In this document: positions 33,816-45,926 of the stretch, one piece after another
How positions within the stretch are numbered: position 1 is the stretch's first letter
Layout of the letters: each line of letters starts with the position of its first letter
Assembly (NCBI GenBank): GCA_037576215.1
Contig: JBANDB010000004.1
Location: 558,001-622,000 of the forward strand
DNA length: 64,000 nucleotides
Source: Armillaria gallica
Taxonomy: Eukaryota > Basidiomycota > Agaricomycetes > Agaricales > Physalacriaceae
Reading direction: 5' to 3'
Notes under the pieces: generated by a model
Told to the model about the DNA's origin: nothing
Databases searched by the model: none
What the model saw: only the letters and a program-made list of their open reading frames with translations
Program-made: the position numbers and the translations under genes

Positions 33816-35110
33816 ATGAACGATCTTCCAATAGATTATGCATCTCTCATAGGTGCTTGGTGTAGCTCCGTGCTTTACGGTTCGTTGTTATTCATATGCA
33901 TATGGAGTATCCTAATGACAGCCACGCTATTGTAGGCGTCAAGTGAGTACTCGATGTATTCTCAAGTCTGATATTGCAATATTGAACACCTCTAAGTATG
34001 GTTCTTTACTTCAGCTGTGTCAACTTGCTTGTCAGACGCCGTTGGTGGTACGCTTCATTTCAATCACGAATGCCAAATTTACTATCTTTCTCTTATAGGC
34101 TCTTACTTGGGAGTGCGACTCTCCAGTTCATCATTTCAACGATCCATATCGCTGCAGTCTTCGCTCTATGATAGAAGGCTTCATTTGGTTGAAGAACCCC
34201 AACGGCGCCCTTTTGTACTGGGGAAACCAGGCTCGATTGGTTAATGTCCTCAAGGAGGCTGCGACAATCACGAATGTGGGTTTTCTCATATATCATAGAA
34301 ATCCACTGTCATGACAGCGACGTTCATATAGTGTCTTGCGTGCGACACCATAATGCTTTGGAGATTATACGTAATCTGGAATAAGAGTGTGAAGGTCTCC
34401 GTGCCTCCCGTACGTTTCATCATCCCATACTTACGCAACTCCTCGACTGATGCTAAACGAACGCTAGGCAATCATGGTCCTGGCATTCGGAGGTCAGTCC
34501 TCCTCCTTCTTATTTATGTTTCCATCTCACTGCTCACGTTCGAAGTTTGCGGATATATCACTATATACCACCTATCAACTCTGTCTCTCCAACCAGAATC
34601 TATCCAAGCCCTTTATCGATGGCTGCAGGCCTCATATTCGCTGTCTCTCGCGACGCAGCTTTCCGTTACCACCATGATTGTAGCTCGTATCTGGTGGATG
34701 TCGAAACGAACAGGATCTTGGAAGACCAGCCTAACGTCGAAGCCATATGTGGACATTATATGGATGATCGTTGAGTCAGGGGCAATATCTGCCATGACGT
34801 CGACACTCTTCCTCGCTTTCTTCAACACAGATGCGACGATTAGCATCATCCTTGGTGATTCGCTGGGGCAGATAAGCGTATGTTATCCTTTCTCCCTTAT
34901 TCAGCTGGAGGACTGCGCTAACTCTCTGTGTAGGCTATCGCTCCAGCCTTGATCTTATTCCGCGTTGGATTAGATGCGGAAGTGAGTACTGATGTACATG
35001 AGTCGTCTTACAGGCTTCATCCAAGCAGCTCGCTGCATGTCACAGTCGAGCATTCAGTATGCTCGGACCGGACCTATTCGAAGTTCGAGGATCCGTCAGT
35101 TGAGAATAGG
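33816..35110 (+). pseudogene. Seven-transmembrane protein of a mushroom-specific family, probably frame-broken
   Basis: It starts at an ATG with MNDLPIDYASLIGAWCSSVL. Exons then join through short introns to YGVNMVLYFSCVNLLVRRR, LLLGSATLQFIISTIHIAAV (helix), MIEGFIWLKNPNGALLYWGN, CDTIMLWRLYVIWNKSVKVS, LLLLIYVSISLLTF (helix), YSLSLATQLSVTTMIVARIW (helix), DIIWMIVESGAISAMTSTLF (helix) and LGQIS joined to AIAPALILFRVGL. That order is typical of a large family of orphan fungal seven-helix proteins. A one-base frameshift is visible at about 34166 (helix 2 runs into TGATAG), and the join near 34470-34500 is also off frame. The role is unknown. Confidence 0.7.
33936..33942 (+). other. Probable 7-nt microexon in the 7TM gene
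   Basis: GCGTCAA sits between an intron ending TTGTAG (33880-33935) and one starting GTGAGT (33943-33996). Only with this microexon does the reading frame give YGVNMVLYF, the junction expected for the family. Confidence 0.6.
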
Positions 35111-38100
35111 GCATGGAATGTTAGGGAGGAGCAAACGCAATAGACACCTACTGGGCATTCCGTCTACACGAATCTATTTACTTTGCTGAAAACAATGAAG
35201 ACCCCGACAAGAATAATACACACATTTCCCTTCTTTATACCATGGTTGGTAGGATTGGATGCCTCGATGCTCAGTCACGGAAGCATCTGCGTGTTTTGTT
35301 CGTCTTTAGATGGTCCAACCATTTTCTGGGAATGTGGCTAATATTACTGTCTTCGCAGCCAATATGGCTATTACCATTACATTCGACACGACGAGTGAGT
35401 ATTATACCACTCTCCGGCCTACGTCAAATCCTCCTCCCTACATTTTCAGAACCTTTCTAGTTTTTATTTTCTAAAGTTCCGAGGAAGCTGTGATTCGTTG
35501 CAATGGCCATACCACATTCTCTTATGAGCAGTTTCATCTCAGTAAATCTCACGCATTCAATTTTACAGTATATCCTCGCGAAGAGTCAGAATGTATATGC
35601 TACAAGTTCAAGGATCCGAGTCGCTCAAAGACAACAAGAACAATTATCATAATGGAAACGGTAATAAAAAGGATGATCACTGCGGCAGTGCCTCGTCAGA
35701 GGAAGATTGGACTCAATTTGGGTCCCGGGCCGCAAAGTCTGAACAACTAATCGATATTACGTCTGCTCAAAAGGCAAGCAGTTAATGCGGTTCCGTTGGC
35801 TCCTCCCGCATCATCTGTTACTTCGGTCCATCAGAGATGACTCCTCTGCACTCGTAAGAGCCTCGCCGCCGGCACTGGTTTTCTGCGTGCCATTACGACT
35901 GTTTCTGTGCCTCACCTCAGAGCCCATTTGAATTTTACAACCTGCACTGGAGTATTGACGCGTCTTTTCATTGATCTCACGTGTTATAAATACTCATCTT
36001 GATTTATTTGTTGAAGCGTGGCCTAGTCCTATCAGAAATGCGGGAGCGCTGATCATCTGGCAATGATGTACTAAGTATAGGGAAACTCTGCTTTATGGCG
36101 AGTCAGATCTTGACGTACATCGGACGTGCCCAAAAGGAGTCATTACTCATAGCTTCCTCCCATCAGTCCTTGATCTTTCTTTTATCGATTGTTCAGTTCA
36201 GCCCATTGCCCCAACTGCTGTCTCTCTCGCTAGGCTCTTGAAAATCCTCCGGCGGTCTATGCACCCGCATACCTACCTGGATGGCCGAGGCTATGTCACT
36301 GTTGCTTTTCGAGGAGGTTGAGGAGGAGACGGTGGAGGAGTACTCGGATCCTATCCTTCCCACTACCGAGAGGGATACGCGCTCACTGCGATGCTAGACT
36401 TGGATTATCTCATGAAGGCAAAAACATCGGTATATGCCTACATTTTCCCATGATTATTTTGGCTCCTGACATATTTGTATTAGTACATTTCTATGCTACG
36501 TGGCTCTACCAAATCAACGAAGGGAGTCATTCATTACGGTGTTCGTCCATCACCAAGTATCGGCAAATCGTTGTTATTGATTTTCGCAGAGCCTATATGC
36601 ATGTGCCTCTTCCAAATTTCAAGGAAGGATGCGATACATTCAAGTAGAGCTTTTCTTCATATATTACAGAGAAAATAGGATCCAACTTGGTCAGATATGG
36701 AGCTTCCTGGTGGCCTTTAGGTCCCTCGGCACTATGACTTTCAGAATCATTGATTCATGCGTGAACTGCGAGTTTGGAAATCAAAGACTGAAATATGATC
36801 ATACCGCGTCACTTGGAAACATAGAGTTCTGTGACTTGGAGTAGATTTGTATTGTCGCAAAAAGAACGTCATGTACGGATTAGCAGCCAGGAATGTTGCT
36901 GCTTATAGGCCTGCACAAAGAGTAGAGCGTCTCTTCTACGAGACCTAAGAATAATTCACGGAAAGTCACTTACCGAAAGTCAAATATTCCGCTTGGAACA
37001 TGTAGGAGGTCAAATGAATTGGCAGTGAGGCTTCCGCGTGTTCTGAAATGGAATAGAAGGAAAGCGTTGTCAAAGGAAAAGTAATTGTAAAAAAAAAAAC
37101 AGTAGAAACTCAACACGGAGGCGACAATGTAAGCCGTAAAGTCGGTGTTCCAAACATCTGGGTGTGAACAAGGTTGGAACGAATTAAGGTGGTCGAGCGG
37201 GATTAAGTTAGCAGGGGACGACTGCAACTGTATGATGACACGTACACGCAATATAGCCACTTGGCCCGAAACGTGGAAGAGCCGGTGACGTTTCACAGAA
37301 CTCGACACGAGGATGTCACAGTGGTGTTAGCGAAGCAAAAGTCGCGACACATCAAGGCTTGATCAGCCCGCTTCGTAGTTTGTAATCATTGGACCCTGCA
37401 TCCCTTCAATAAAAAGGAAATAAAAAAAGAAGCAACCCAAACCTGGTGCTGCGTCCGCGATTAGTCGAATTGATGAAATGGTGCTTCTCTCGAAGATCGT
37501 CCAGAACGGCTACCGAATCCCGATGCTCGTAGATCTAGCTGGCCAGTACAGATGAGTGGGAGGAAAGTAGTACTTGGATATCCCAACATTGCCGTCTGGC
37601 AGACTCCTCTTTGGATTCGCTTACTGTCTCAGTCCTGTCCGCTTTGTGCTCTTCTAAAATATCGTACGTTCCTCTTTGATTATCACGTTCTACACCCTGG
37701 CGAAAAAGATCTAATCGTTTCCAGTGCATGCAGCGTCTTGAATACGAAGACGAAAACCTTCCAGCCGGCGTGTTGCAAGTCAAAGCTTGCTGAAGAAAAG
37801 GATATCGCCGGTTCTCAGGCCATCGGAACGAACTGGGGCTGTTCAAAAGTCGTCACAGGATGAACAAAAGGGCGAGATATTTGCATTGTCGAGTCCGTCA
37901 TTGATAGATGATATTCATCGACCGCCTGGACTCGGACCGAGGTGCTATGTAAGCATACCGGGTTAACTTATGGTAGCGCACGCTCCAACCATTCAAATCA
38001 TTCCGTTTCCCGTTAAGCTCCACGACTCTGTCATTCCCCCCCACGCAGGTTGTTTGCCGCGCTCTCCCGACTTTGTCTCCACCACGCAGGCTATGCTGTA

Positions 38101-38119
38101 TGGTGATCTCGACTACCTC
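35111..38119. other. No gene recognised; several unassigned open frames
   Basis: An open frame at 35591-35785 is hydrophilic (KDNKNNYHNGNGNKKDDHCG, SASSEEDWTQFGSRAAKSEQ) and could be the tail of a membrane or nuclear protein. Frames at 36318-36647, 36970-37308 (minus) and 37552-37863 show no known motif. 37250-37345 and 37445-37515 resemble pieces at 27.6 and 30.8 kb. Confidence 0.4.
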
Positions 38120-38253
38120 CGCTGACTCTCACACTTTTCCTTTGATTTGTACATCCTACGCCACCAGTATGCTTCTGATCTATACCATGTCGAGTTTGGC
38201 CAGACACGTTTTTTTTTGGCAAGCCGAGGATGAGCTATTCATGAGGCTGGACG

Positions 38254-38261
38254 GCCATACC
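38254..38261 (+). repeat. 8-bp target duplication, left
   Basis: GCCATACC, repeated exactly at 38757-38764 on the other side of the MITE. Confidence 0.9.
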
Positions 38262-38756
38262 AGGACCCCCGACTATGCCTATGGAGGTCGGCACGCGGAG
38301 TTCGGACAAATTTGACCTTCGATGGTTCGAAGGTCGGCACCAAATTCGGACAGATTCATTGACCTCGGATTGTAGGTCAGAATTTTAGTTCGGACAAAAA
38401 AACTCACATGTACAATGTCAGAACGGAGTTCGGACGAATCCATGGACATGGTGCAACCTCTGCAGTAGGTCATTCTCAATTTCTAGGCGACAAAGAAAAG
38501 CTTTTGGGCCACGGCTTCCTCTGGACAATGTGACGAAAGCAAAGTGGCAATGAAGAATAGAAAATTTGCGGTATTTTAGCGATTTTTGGCCATTTTCTCT
38601 AGGTCGGCACAGAAGTTCGGACAAAATTTGTTCCAGAGTCGATTTTAGCGAAAGTTCGGACAGAATTCTGACCTCGGCCTGGACAAAAAGTTCGGACAAA
38701 TTGTCAAAAATGGAGAATTTAGCGTTCCGACCTATGTAGGGATAGTCGGGGGTCCT
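38262..38756. mobile_element. 495-bp hAT-like MITE with repeated TTCGGAC subterminal motif
   Basis: Inverted ends AGGACCCCCGACTAT (left) and ATAGTCGGGGGTCCT (right), with a perfect 8-bp target duplication as in hAT elements. The interior is packed with about eight TTCGGAC words on both sides, plus GGTCGGCAC and GACCTCGG, resembling transposase-binding subterminal repeats. No coding capacity. Confidence 0.9.
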
Positions 38757-38764
38757 GCCATACC
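38757..38764 (+). repeat. 8-bp target duplication, right
   Basis: GCCATACC, identical to 38254-38261. Confidence 0.9.
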
Positions 38765-39181
38765 AGTATCCTCTCACTCTTATTACCATGACTCCCTGAT
38801 GATGACAGCGACTGACGACTATTCACGCCATTTGCCACGACTCTGATACGCCTCCAACTTTCTCTGTGCCCACCACGCCCAGCTGGGTCGCTCGTTTCTG
38901 AGTCTCTTTTTTCGCAGCTCCCGCCAACTCAAATGCCAACTCAAGATATATTTATGCATACTACTGTTCCTCCGTTCCCCAATATTTCGGCGCTTCAGGG
39001 CCCTCTACACCTGATTAACCAACCCACGCTCTCTCGTGCAATGATGGGAGCACCTATCACGCCGATATATCCTGGTTTGGCCTTGGTTTCACTTCTCGAT
39101 AATAGTCAGCTTGCGATTACGGATGGTATGTTGTTTTGCATTACCATGTCAGTCCCTGAACACCACCAGATATAGCCCCTG

Positions 39182-39397
39182 CTATATGGTATTGTCGAGA
39201 TTAACAAGCGTGGTATTATGCACCAAGGTGTCCGTCAAGAAAATATCCTCATTGCGCCCGACTTTGTGGATCCCAAACATGTTTTCATCATCGATCATTC
39301 TGTATTATTATGTGCTCCACAAGTTACATCCAATCTATCGGGGTTTATATCAACAGCTGATGATTCCGACCGCGAACCTGCGTCTCGAGTGTATTGA
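39182..39397 (+). pseudogene. Protein-kinase-like fragment, copy C
   Basis: A 71-codon stretch, LYGIVEINKRGIMHQGVRQE then NILIAPDFVDPKHVFIIDHS, aligns with GITKINKRRILHGDISVQNM and HVVFIDFA of copy B. The catalytic HGD reads HQG here and DFx reads DHS, so the active site is lost. The frame ends at a TGA (39395-39397). It is fused directly to block X copy 6, supporting the idea that block X and the kinase were one gene. Confidence 0.55.
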
Positions 39398-39559
39398 GAG
39401 AACAATGGTGCTAACTACTTATCCGCCGTGTACCGAGGATCTCGTACTCGATGTTACCATACTCTATACTTTATCTCTATACTCTATCATCTACATTCTA
39501 TCTAGACCTTTATTAAAGTACATGATAATCTCATTAATGCGAGACGATCGAGAGCTCGT

Positions 39560-41706
39560 TTAGGTGATTCGAAGATTGAATGCTTTCCATGGGAATACTG
39601 ATGCCCTGAAAAATGACGATGAAGTTCTGCAGGATGCGGAAATACAATTAATTCATACTACATCACTGGTATCAAACACTGAGCCATCGGGTTTAAATCT
39701 CATCACTTGTGTTCCAAAAGATCCGCTTTTCACTTGCGCCCGACGCTCTGGCCGGAAATTTAACCTTATAAGAAGAAAATGTTAGTTCCTAGGGAGATAA
39801 AATTACGGGCTTGCATGTACATGACGAGTAGCGAGTTGATAAATACTAAAAGATGTTAGATCCAGAATGAATACAAAGGAGAGGAGGACGAACGTTTCGG
39901 CAAGACAAGTTCGATGCCAAGGAAAATGAGAGAATCAGGCCACACCAGATACTGCGATCCGAGATCAGGCTAAGGAACAATATGAATGCATGAGGTTGCG
40001 ATACCGTGATAAGAGTAAGTAGTGCGCATGTACTGTCAGCAAATCAGACACTGTATCCATTTGAAAGGCAGTGTTACCTTTTAGCTAAACCAGACAGGAC
40101 AATGAGTCGCATTAGGCCTAGAAGTATTGTAGATGTGCTATGCGAAATCAGAAAGTGGGCCTGAAGACCCGGGAAGGGGAATGACTTACCTAGAGAATGA
40201 AGAAGCTTCCTTGCATTTATGCAGGTAGTAGAACATCGCCAAGGCGATGATGAAATCAACGATTGGTGGGACTGAATAAATGAAACATATTGATGCCTGG
40301 AGGATACTCTGGGTTGAAGTGCTTTAACAGACACTTGCGACATACCTTGATATGCGGTAACACCCCGAAACTGGGTAAGGAGTATCTGTAGAGAAATCGT
40401 AGTGAGTGCACAGAAAGCAAAGTTATTCTTACGTGCTGTAGATTGAGACTATGCATCTTTCGTGAGGAAGAATAGACTAGAAGGTGAATCGTGACTTACA
40501 CATCCCAGTGCCTGGATCTGTGTTAAATAACATGCGGGGCTATCAATGGCATACGCACCAAAAGCACCTGTGACATTCAGAATCTCGGGGTCGTTGTTAT
40601 CGACAAGTTTACTGTGAGCGAAAAGTGCGTACTATAAACCACGGAAGGATTCTCCCAAAGTTGCGACCAACTGAATATTGATTAAGCTTCGGTTTTCAGT
40701 GGATAAGGGGAGACATGGCGCACATTTCCAGATCCTGATAGCATATATACTGTGTATTATGAGTACGTATGCAGGAACAATTATACAGTACCTACGCTTG
40801 GACCCCCATAATGATAATTGCGTAAAAATATCAGTAAGCGGACACGTAGGATATGCAGAGGATGAACACTGATACCTATTTGAAGCTAAATGGGTGTTTC
40901 AGTTAGGCGCATCTCTGAATGGAGCAGAGAATGAAAGACCTTAAAACTCCTGGCTCGGGAATCGTTGAAAGTCCCAGCATGGGACTTGCATGACGACTTA
41001 CCACACAACATGATCTAGTCCAACGTACTGTACTATTACGACCATATCTTCACGGGTTATTTTTTCGCGTTACGCACTTCACAGAACCACATCTTCATTA
41101 TGATGTCATATACCTTAATAGGCAGTCCAGCGTGAGCCGGACCGAACAAATATCACTATATTGAGTAGTTTGAGGCACCAAAAGGGCCTGTTACGTGTTA
41201 TGATGTTCACAGATCTTCATATTACGAGGCTGTGTTATATGTTATGTGAATATCCGGTCGTAATAGTACAGTAGTCTCCAAACAAGTCAATGAGATAATA
41301 ATATAGCGCATGCATAGTAAGAGCAACATGAAGCGCATCAAGAAGCCTGGCAAATGTCATTATTGCGGAGAATGACACAGCTATCCTTTGTAGCAAGATG
41401 GACTCGGACTCACCACAGTATCCCAACCTATCGACAGAAGATCAGTGAATGAAATCGAATTCTGGGGAGGTAATAATTACCAAGTACCGATGCACCCACC
41501 AATCCTTTGGGTATTTCATGTAAAAGGTGATGACTTGGAGATTCGTTATTCTGAATAAACTTCATGGAGAAGAAGCATTGGTAAAAGGAGGGATAAAGGA
41601 AGACCAGATTTACTTGCATGGCGGCTACAATTGTACCAAAGTAAACAGGACCGAGAGTATTTCTCAGTGATGGAGAAGTGACCAAGACATGAAACAACTT
41701 GGACAT
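39560..41706 (-). pseudogene. DUF6534-like multi-pass membrane protein, copy 2 (with duplicated flank)
   Basis: On the minus strand from 41706: MSKLFHVLVTSPSLRNTLGP then VYFGTIVAAMQ (helix 1), an intron, ITFYMKYPKDWWVHRYLV, an intron at 41428-41481, a short exon (VGIL), an intron, and LLDALHVALTMHALYYYLID then LFGDYC. This is a good DUF6534 pattern. Beyond 41235 the frames break. Later parts and the non-coding tail (39560-40100) resemble 14700-15250. Order and strand match copy 1, showing a segmental duplication of about 2.1 kb. Function unknown; predicted plasma or endomembrane protein. Confidence 0.6.
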
Positions 41707-44700
41707 TGTGGGAGATGATATTAGAGGATGAGAGAGATATGTGTAAGTATGCTCACTTTATATCACTGGTGGATAGAGGCAGTTCCTTTTTTCTTTCTCT
41801 GAATGGTAGATCACGGTATGATGATGTTAGTATTGAAAAATAACATTTCTTTTCTATGACACTTGATGATCATTCTCAGCGTCGAGCGATTTCCACCGGT
41901 GTCAAAGGCAAGAAGGTTTGTTTTGTCCCTTCTGGGATAATATGCTAATCAGCAACCATATAATTGCCCTTGATGTCTCTAAATAAACAGAGGACCAGAC
42001 CTAAGGTAAACTCACCAAAATTTCACAAAGAGGCCTGCATAAACTAATATCACTGGTCTTTGGTTCTCTGATTACTATGAAGTTGAAAGTTGATATTGGC
42101 CTGGGGCCGACAATTCCTACTCCTTCTATGCAATGAACGGTCCCAATAAATTAGTATTTGAGACAAAATTCTTATCACCCACTGTCGAAAGCCTGTTAAA
42201 AATGGGTGATCAAAGATGATCCTGAATAATCAAGAGTGCTGCAAGAGTGACGTGGGTGTCAAGTGGGTGTCGTTGAAAACTTTAGCATCATTCCATTCAC
42301 ACAAATCATGATTACACACCTTCATAATTGTTTACTATGCAGGAATGCTAAGGTGTAATGTTTGTAACAGTTTCCCTTGTATCACTTTTCCATTTCCGTG
42401 CCTGAACAATCTTTTATCTTCTTGATCAGAATGGGATTAGAACAGTAGGTCTGAGGGAGATGTTGTGTACATGCAAGTCAACAGAAGTAAGATTTGGCAG
42501 AAAAGAAATTGAAAGTTGTCCTCAGAATGGCAACAGAATGGGCCAATTAGGTATATTACTCTCTCTTTGGTTGTTCCCACTTGATATTGTTCTCACCACC
42601 CACCTTTGTCATTGCAGAAAAATAGACTGAGTTACCATGTACGAGTTATCTAGTCCCAACGGCACTTGCAAACCGATGCTGAAGTGATGTTTAAAAAAGC
42701 AAAATGTTTCACATCTCAGCCACTGTCCCACTCATTCCAACAAGCATGAGGCACATTTACACCTTGTCCTACATCTACGGCCCACAAAACGAAATACTCA
42801 AAGTTAAGCCAAGCCGTGTAGACATCATACATCGTAAAGCCTGAAGATCAAGATTTGAGTGAGCACCGCAAATACCGTTTTTGCGAAATTGTGGCTGAGA
42901 GAACATGCCATGCTGGGATGCATGGCATCACAAGCGCTGGTGCATACTAGGCATGAGATGATGGGAAGAGTCATGGGTGACGAACCTGATCTTGTGGTTG
43001 TATATGGCCAGCTCAGTGATGTCGAGTTCCTAGAGAAGCTAGTACAAGGTTGGAAGGCAATTTTCATGGGTGTGAAGTGGGCAAACACCGTACTGAAAAG
43101 CTTTTATGCTGTTCCTATCTACCGTGTGGCTAGGAGGGTTAGCAATGATTTAAAATCTCCCCATTATAGGTCCTCAAGTTCTAGAACGGCATGGGTGTGC
43201 TTGCTGTGAGCTTGGCTTGGGGAATAAATAGAGGGTAATGAGGCTAGGATTTTGTAGTGCTGGTAACTGTATCCTTGCATCTGGCATGCATGGTGCCATG
43301 TAATGGTGAGATGAAATGACCATATTTTGACTCTGGGATATGGGCATAATAGCGTGTAAAAAATCACCTATGCACAAGTCGTGTTTTTCTGTTCGCAAGT
43401 TTGTTTTACTGTCCAAGTTCGCTGTAATTACTCTAACAAGTTAAGGCTTTATTTACACAAGTTCTCTATTGCCGATGGTCTGCAAAGGCAGTGATATTTG
43501 AACATGGCACTATATGGCACTTAAACCATTCTGCCCCCCCTATTACGAAGCCTTTATCTCTCCAGAGATTATAATTTTTCTTTGGTCTCACAGCGGCTCA
43601 CCAAGCTCAATCATCATGGGCTCGCAGTATGCACATTTGGATCCAGAGCTGATGTCTGGATCATGTCGAAATGTATGTCAATTCATAAAGGGCACAAACC
43701 GCATGCACATAATTACTTTGAAGTATTGAGGATAGCCAGCCTGTCAGCTACTAAGTAACTTCAAATCTGGAGATCAAATTTCAAACATTGAAGGGCAATA
43801 AATCTGAATTCATCACATGAAATGGTGCTATACAGTTGGTAAAGCAGATCAATTAGAAGCTGAAGGAATGCAGGCCACCACAGCAATGGTGGAAATACTG
43901 ATTACTGAAATAACTCGATACTTAGAAGAAGTGGAAGCTTAAGGCACTAACCGCCGAATTGATGTCGGCCCGCTTAACCATCTCGTCCCACTCTGAACCC
44001 GCTGTGGCTCTTCAGACATCAATGGTGGAAACTTGTGCTGGTGAACACACCTCCATAGAAAGTGGCTTAACTTGCAGGGAGATGCAAACTTGTGTACTTA
44101 AAGGTAACTTGCAACCGGAAAAAGGACAACTTGGACCGGCCTGAATTTTTACATGCTATTACGCCCATACTGGGACTTGGCCGTGATCTGGCATCTTTTG
44201 CCCATCTTTACCTCTTACGACTCTGATTGTAGGTTTGATCTTCCATCTCTTCATCATGGTTCTTACAATTATGATCCAGATGTTTGATTTTACCAAATTA
44301 TCTACGAATCCGATACAAGGTTCTCATCAAGTATCTTTGAGTCGGAACTGCCAGGACATACCTCTTTGTTTCTTCATGATCAACATATCATTGACACTGA
44401 CCACAATGCAAGTGTCATGCATGTACATCACACTGAACTTCCTGCTCTCCCCACCGCAAAACAAATACCACAAACTCTGCCTCTTTTAGGACAGAGGCTA
44501 CCTGACATCTTCTCGTCCCTACCACCCACATATGTGCTTGCACTTGCTGTCCTCTCTCAGAATTTTTCTTTGTGCAGTGCAGGTCACCTTGTAAGGTAAC
44601 CTTGACATGCAAGATGTACAGCATCACGATGCGCTGTGGTATCGAACGATATGAGTTGTACCCTTCGAGGCTGTGAGCTCACCAAAAGGCCGTCGTCTAA

Positions 44701-45926
44701 GTTTCTTCTTGGATTCTATCACAATGATCATAGCAAAATGCACCATCAATTGAGACAAACCAGTCGTCCACTTCCATCAGTAATCTTTTCTGAATCCTGG
44801 TCTAACGTTTGATTTAACGTTGCTCCTCGGAAAGAGGGACAGTCCTCTAACTCTATCTGCTTTGACAGACAGAAATGTTCATGTTGGTCTATGGAAGGCT
44901 ATCCGTAACAATATGATCAGCAGTCTGGTGGCCAATTTGAATGAGATCGATTGTGCAAGAAGAATTCAGCGTGGCTGCATAAATTGTGGGACCCCGATCA
45001 AAAGTTGATTAAGTCCACCAAATGCGATGTGATGCGATCCGTTCTCTTCTGGCACTGCCTTCATGGAATCATATAGGATGTGTATGGTTTAAGAAGTACT
45101 GCCTTGGTGTGATATTTGACAGCTTCTAATTATGGTTAGTATTACGGAAATTTTATCTGAACTGGTTTTGAAGTTTAAGAGGTAAAACCAATGTAAAAAG
45201 CATCGCCACTGAAGTAGACAATTTTATGAGTATGATAATAGTATGATGAAAGGGCTATGAAAGCTTCTTTGTAAGCCTGAAGTAATAGGGTACACAATGT
45301 GGGGCTGTGACTGACCAAGTGAAGAATGTGTTCTACTAATCTGGTATAAACAACACAGAAGAAACAAGTGACACAAAGGGCACAACATAAAAATAATGAC
45401 ACTTTATATATGGACCAGCATGATCTCAGTGTGCAGCCTGCATGGTGCCTATGTGGCTCACATGGCTGCATGGTTTATCAGTGTGGTCGGCTGCATGGTC
45501 TAGGGCAACTTTGCACAAAATGAATTAACATTTGTTAGTGTGTTTTATCACCAACTGGGACAGCCCCTGACACATTGAAGCTATATTGAAGCTGTGTAGA
45601 TGTAAAATCCAAGGGTAACTCATATCTGCAATACTAGTTTAAGGTCTTTAGGGACATAGAATGAGAGACTACTTTGGTTTCAATGAAGAAAATTCTCCTA
45701 ATTATATATATGTACATTTAAGATGCACTGGTAATCAGAAACCATAGATCCGAAGTTCAATACACTGTAATTGGTGGAAGTTGAGCTTCAAAATCATTTT
45801 TTGACCCAGGTATTTTTGCTGGAGACAACTCATGAATGAACATGAAATGAACATAATAATTGCTATTGTAGAGTGAGCCATCACAGCAGGAGGTGAACTT
45901 GACCCATCACCATCATCTTGCAATTA
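41707..45926. other. Mostly gene-free, CpG-poor DNA
   Basis: The longest candidate is an open frame at 42859-43209 (ELVVVYGQ-like core DEPDLVVVYGQLSDVEFLEK), but it starts with GTG and has no known motif. No repeats stand out by eye. Composition turns CpG-poor after about 42 kb. Confidence 0.45.

Larger units (their letters stand above)
38120..39110 (+). pseudogene. Block X, copy 6: 5' part, split by a hAT-like MITE
   Basis: The left piece (38120-38261) has the GAGTTTGGCCAGACACG start. The right piece (38757-39110) has the SDDDSD/Pro-rich part and then MPTQDIFMHTTVPPFPNISA and LQGPLHL, matching TQDIFTHAAATLLPNL of copy 3. The MITE at 38262-38756 cuts the block and duplicates 8 bp. A kinase fragment follows directly at 39182. 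Confidence 0.5.

Noticed and set aside
42859..43209. 116-residue open frame as a possible small gene
   Set aside because: It begins with GTG, which is not a normal eukaryotic start, has no recognised motif and sits in otherwise gene-free DNA. Mentioned only within the gap entry.
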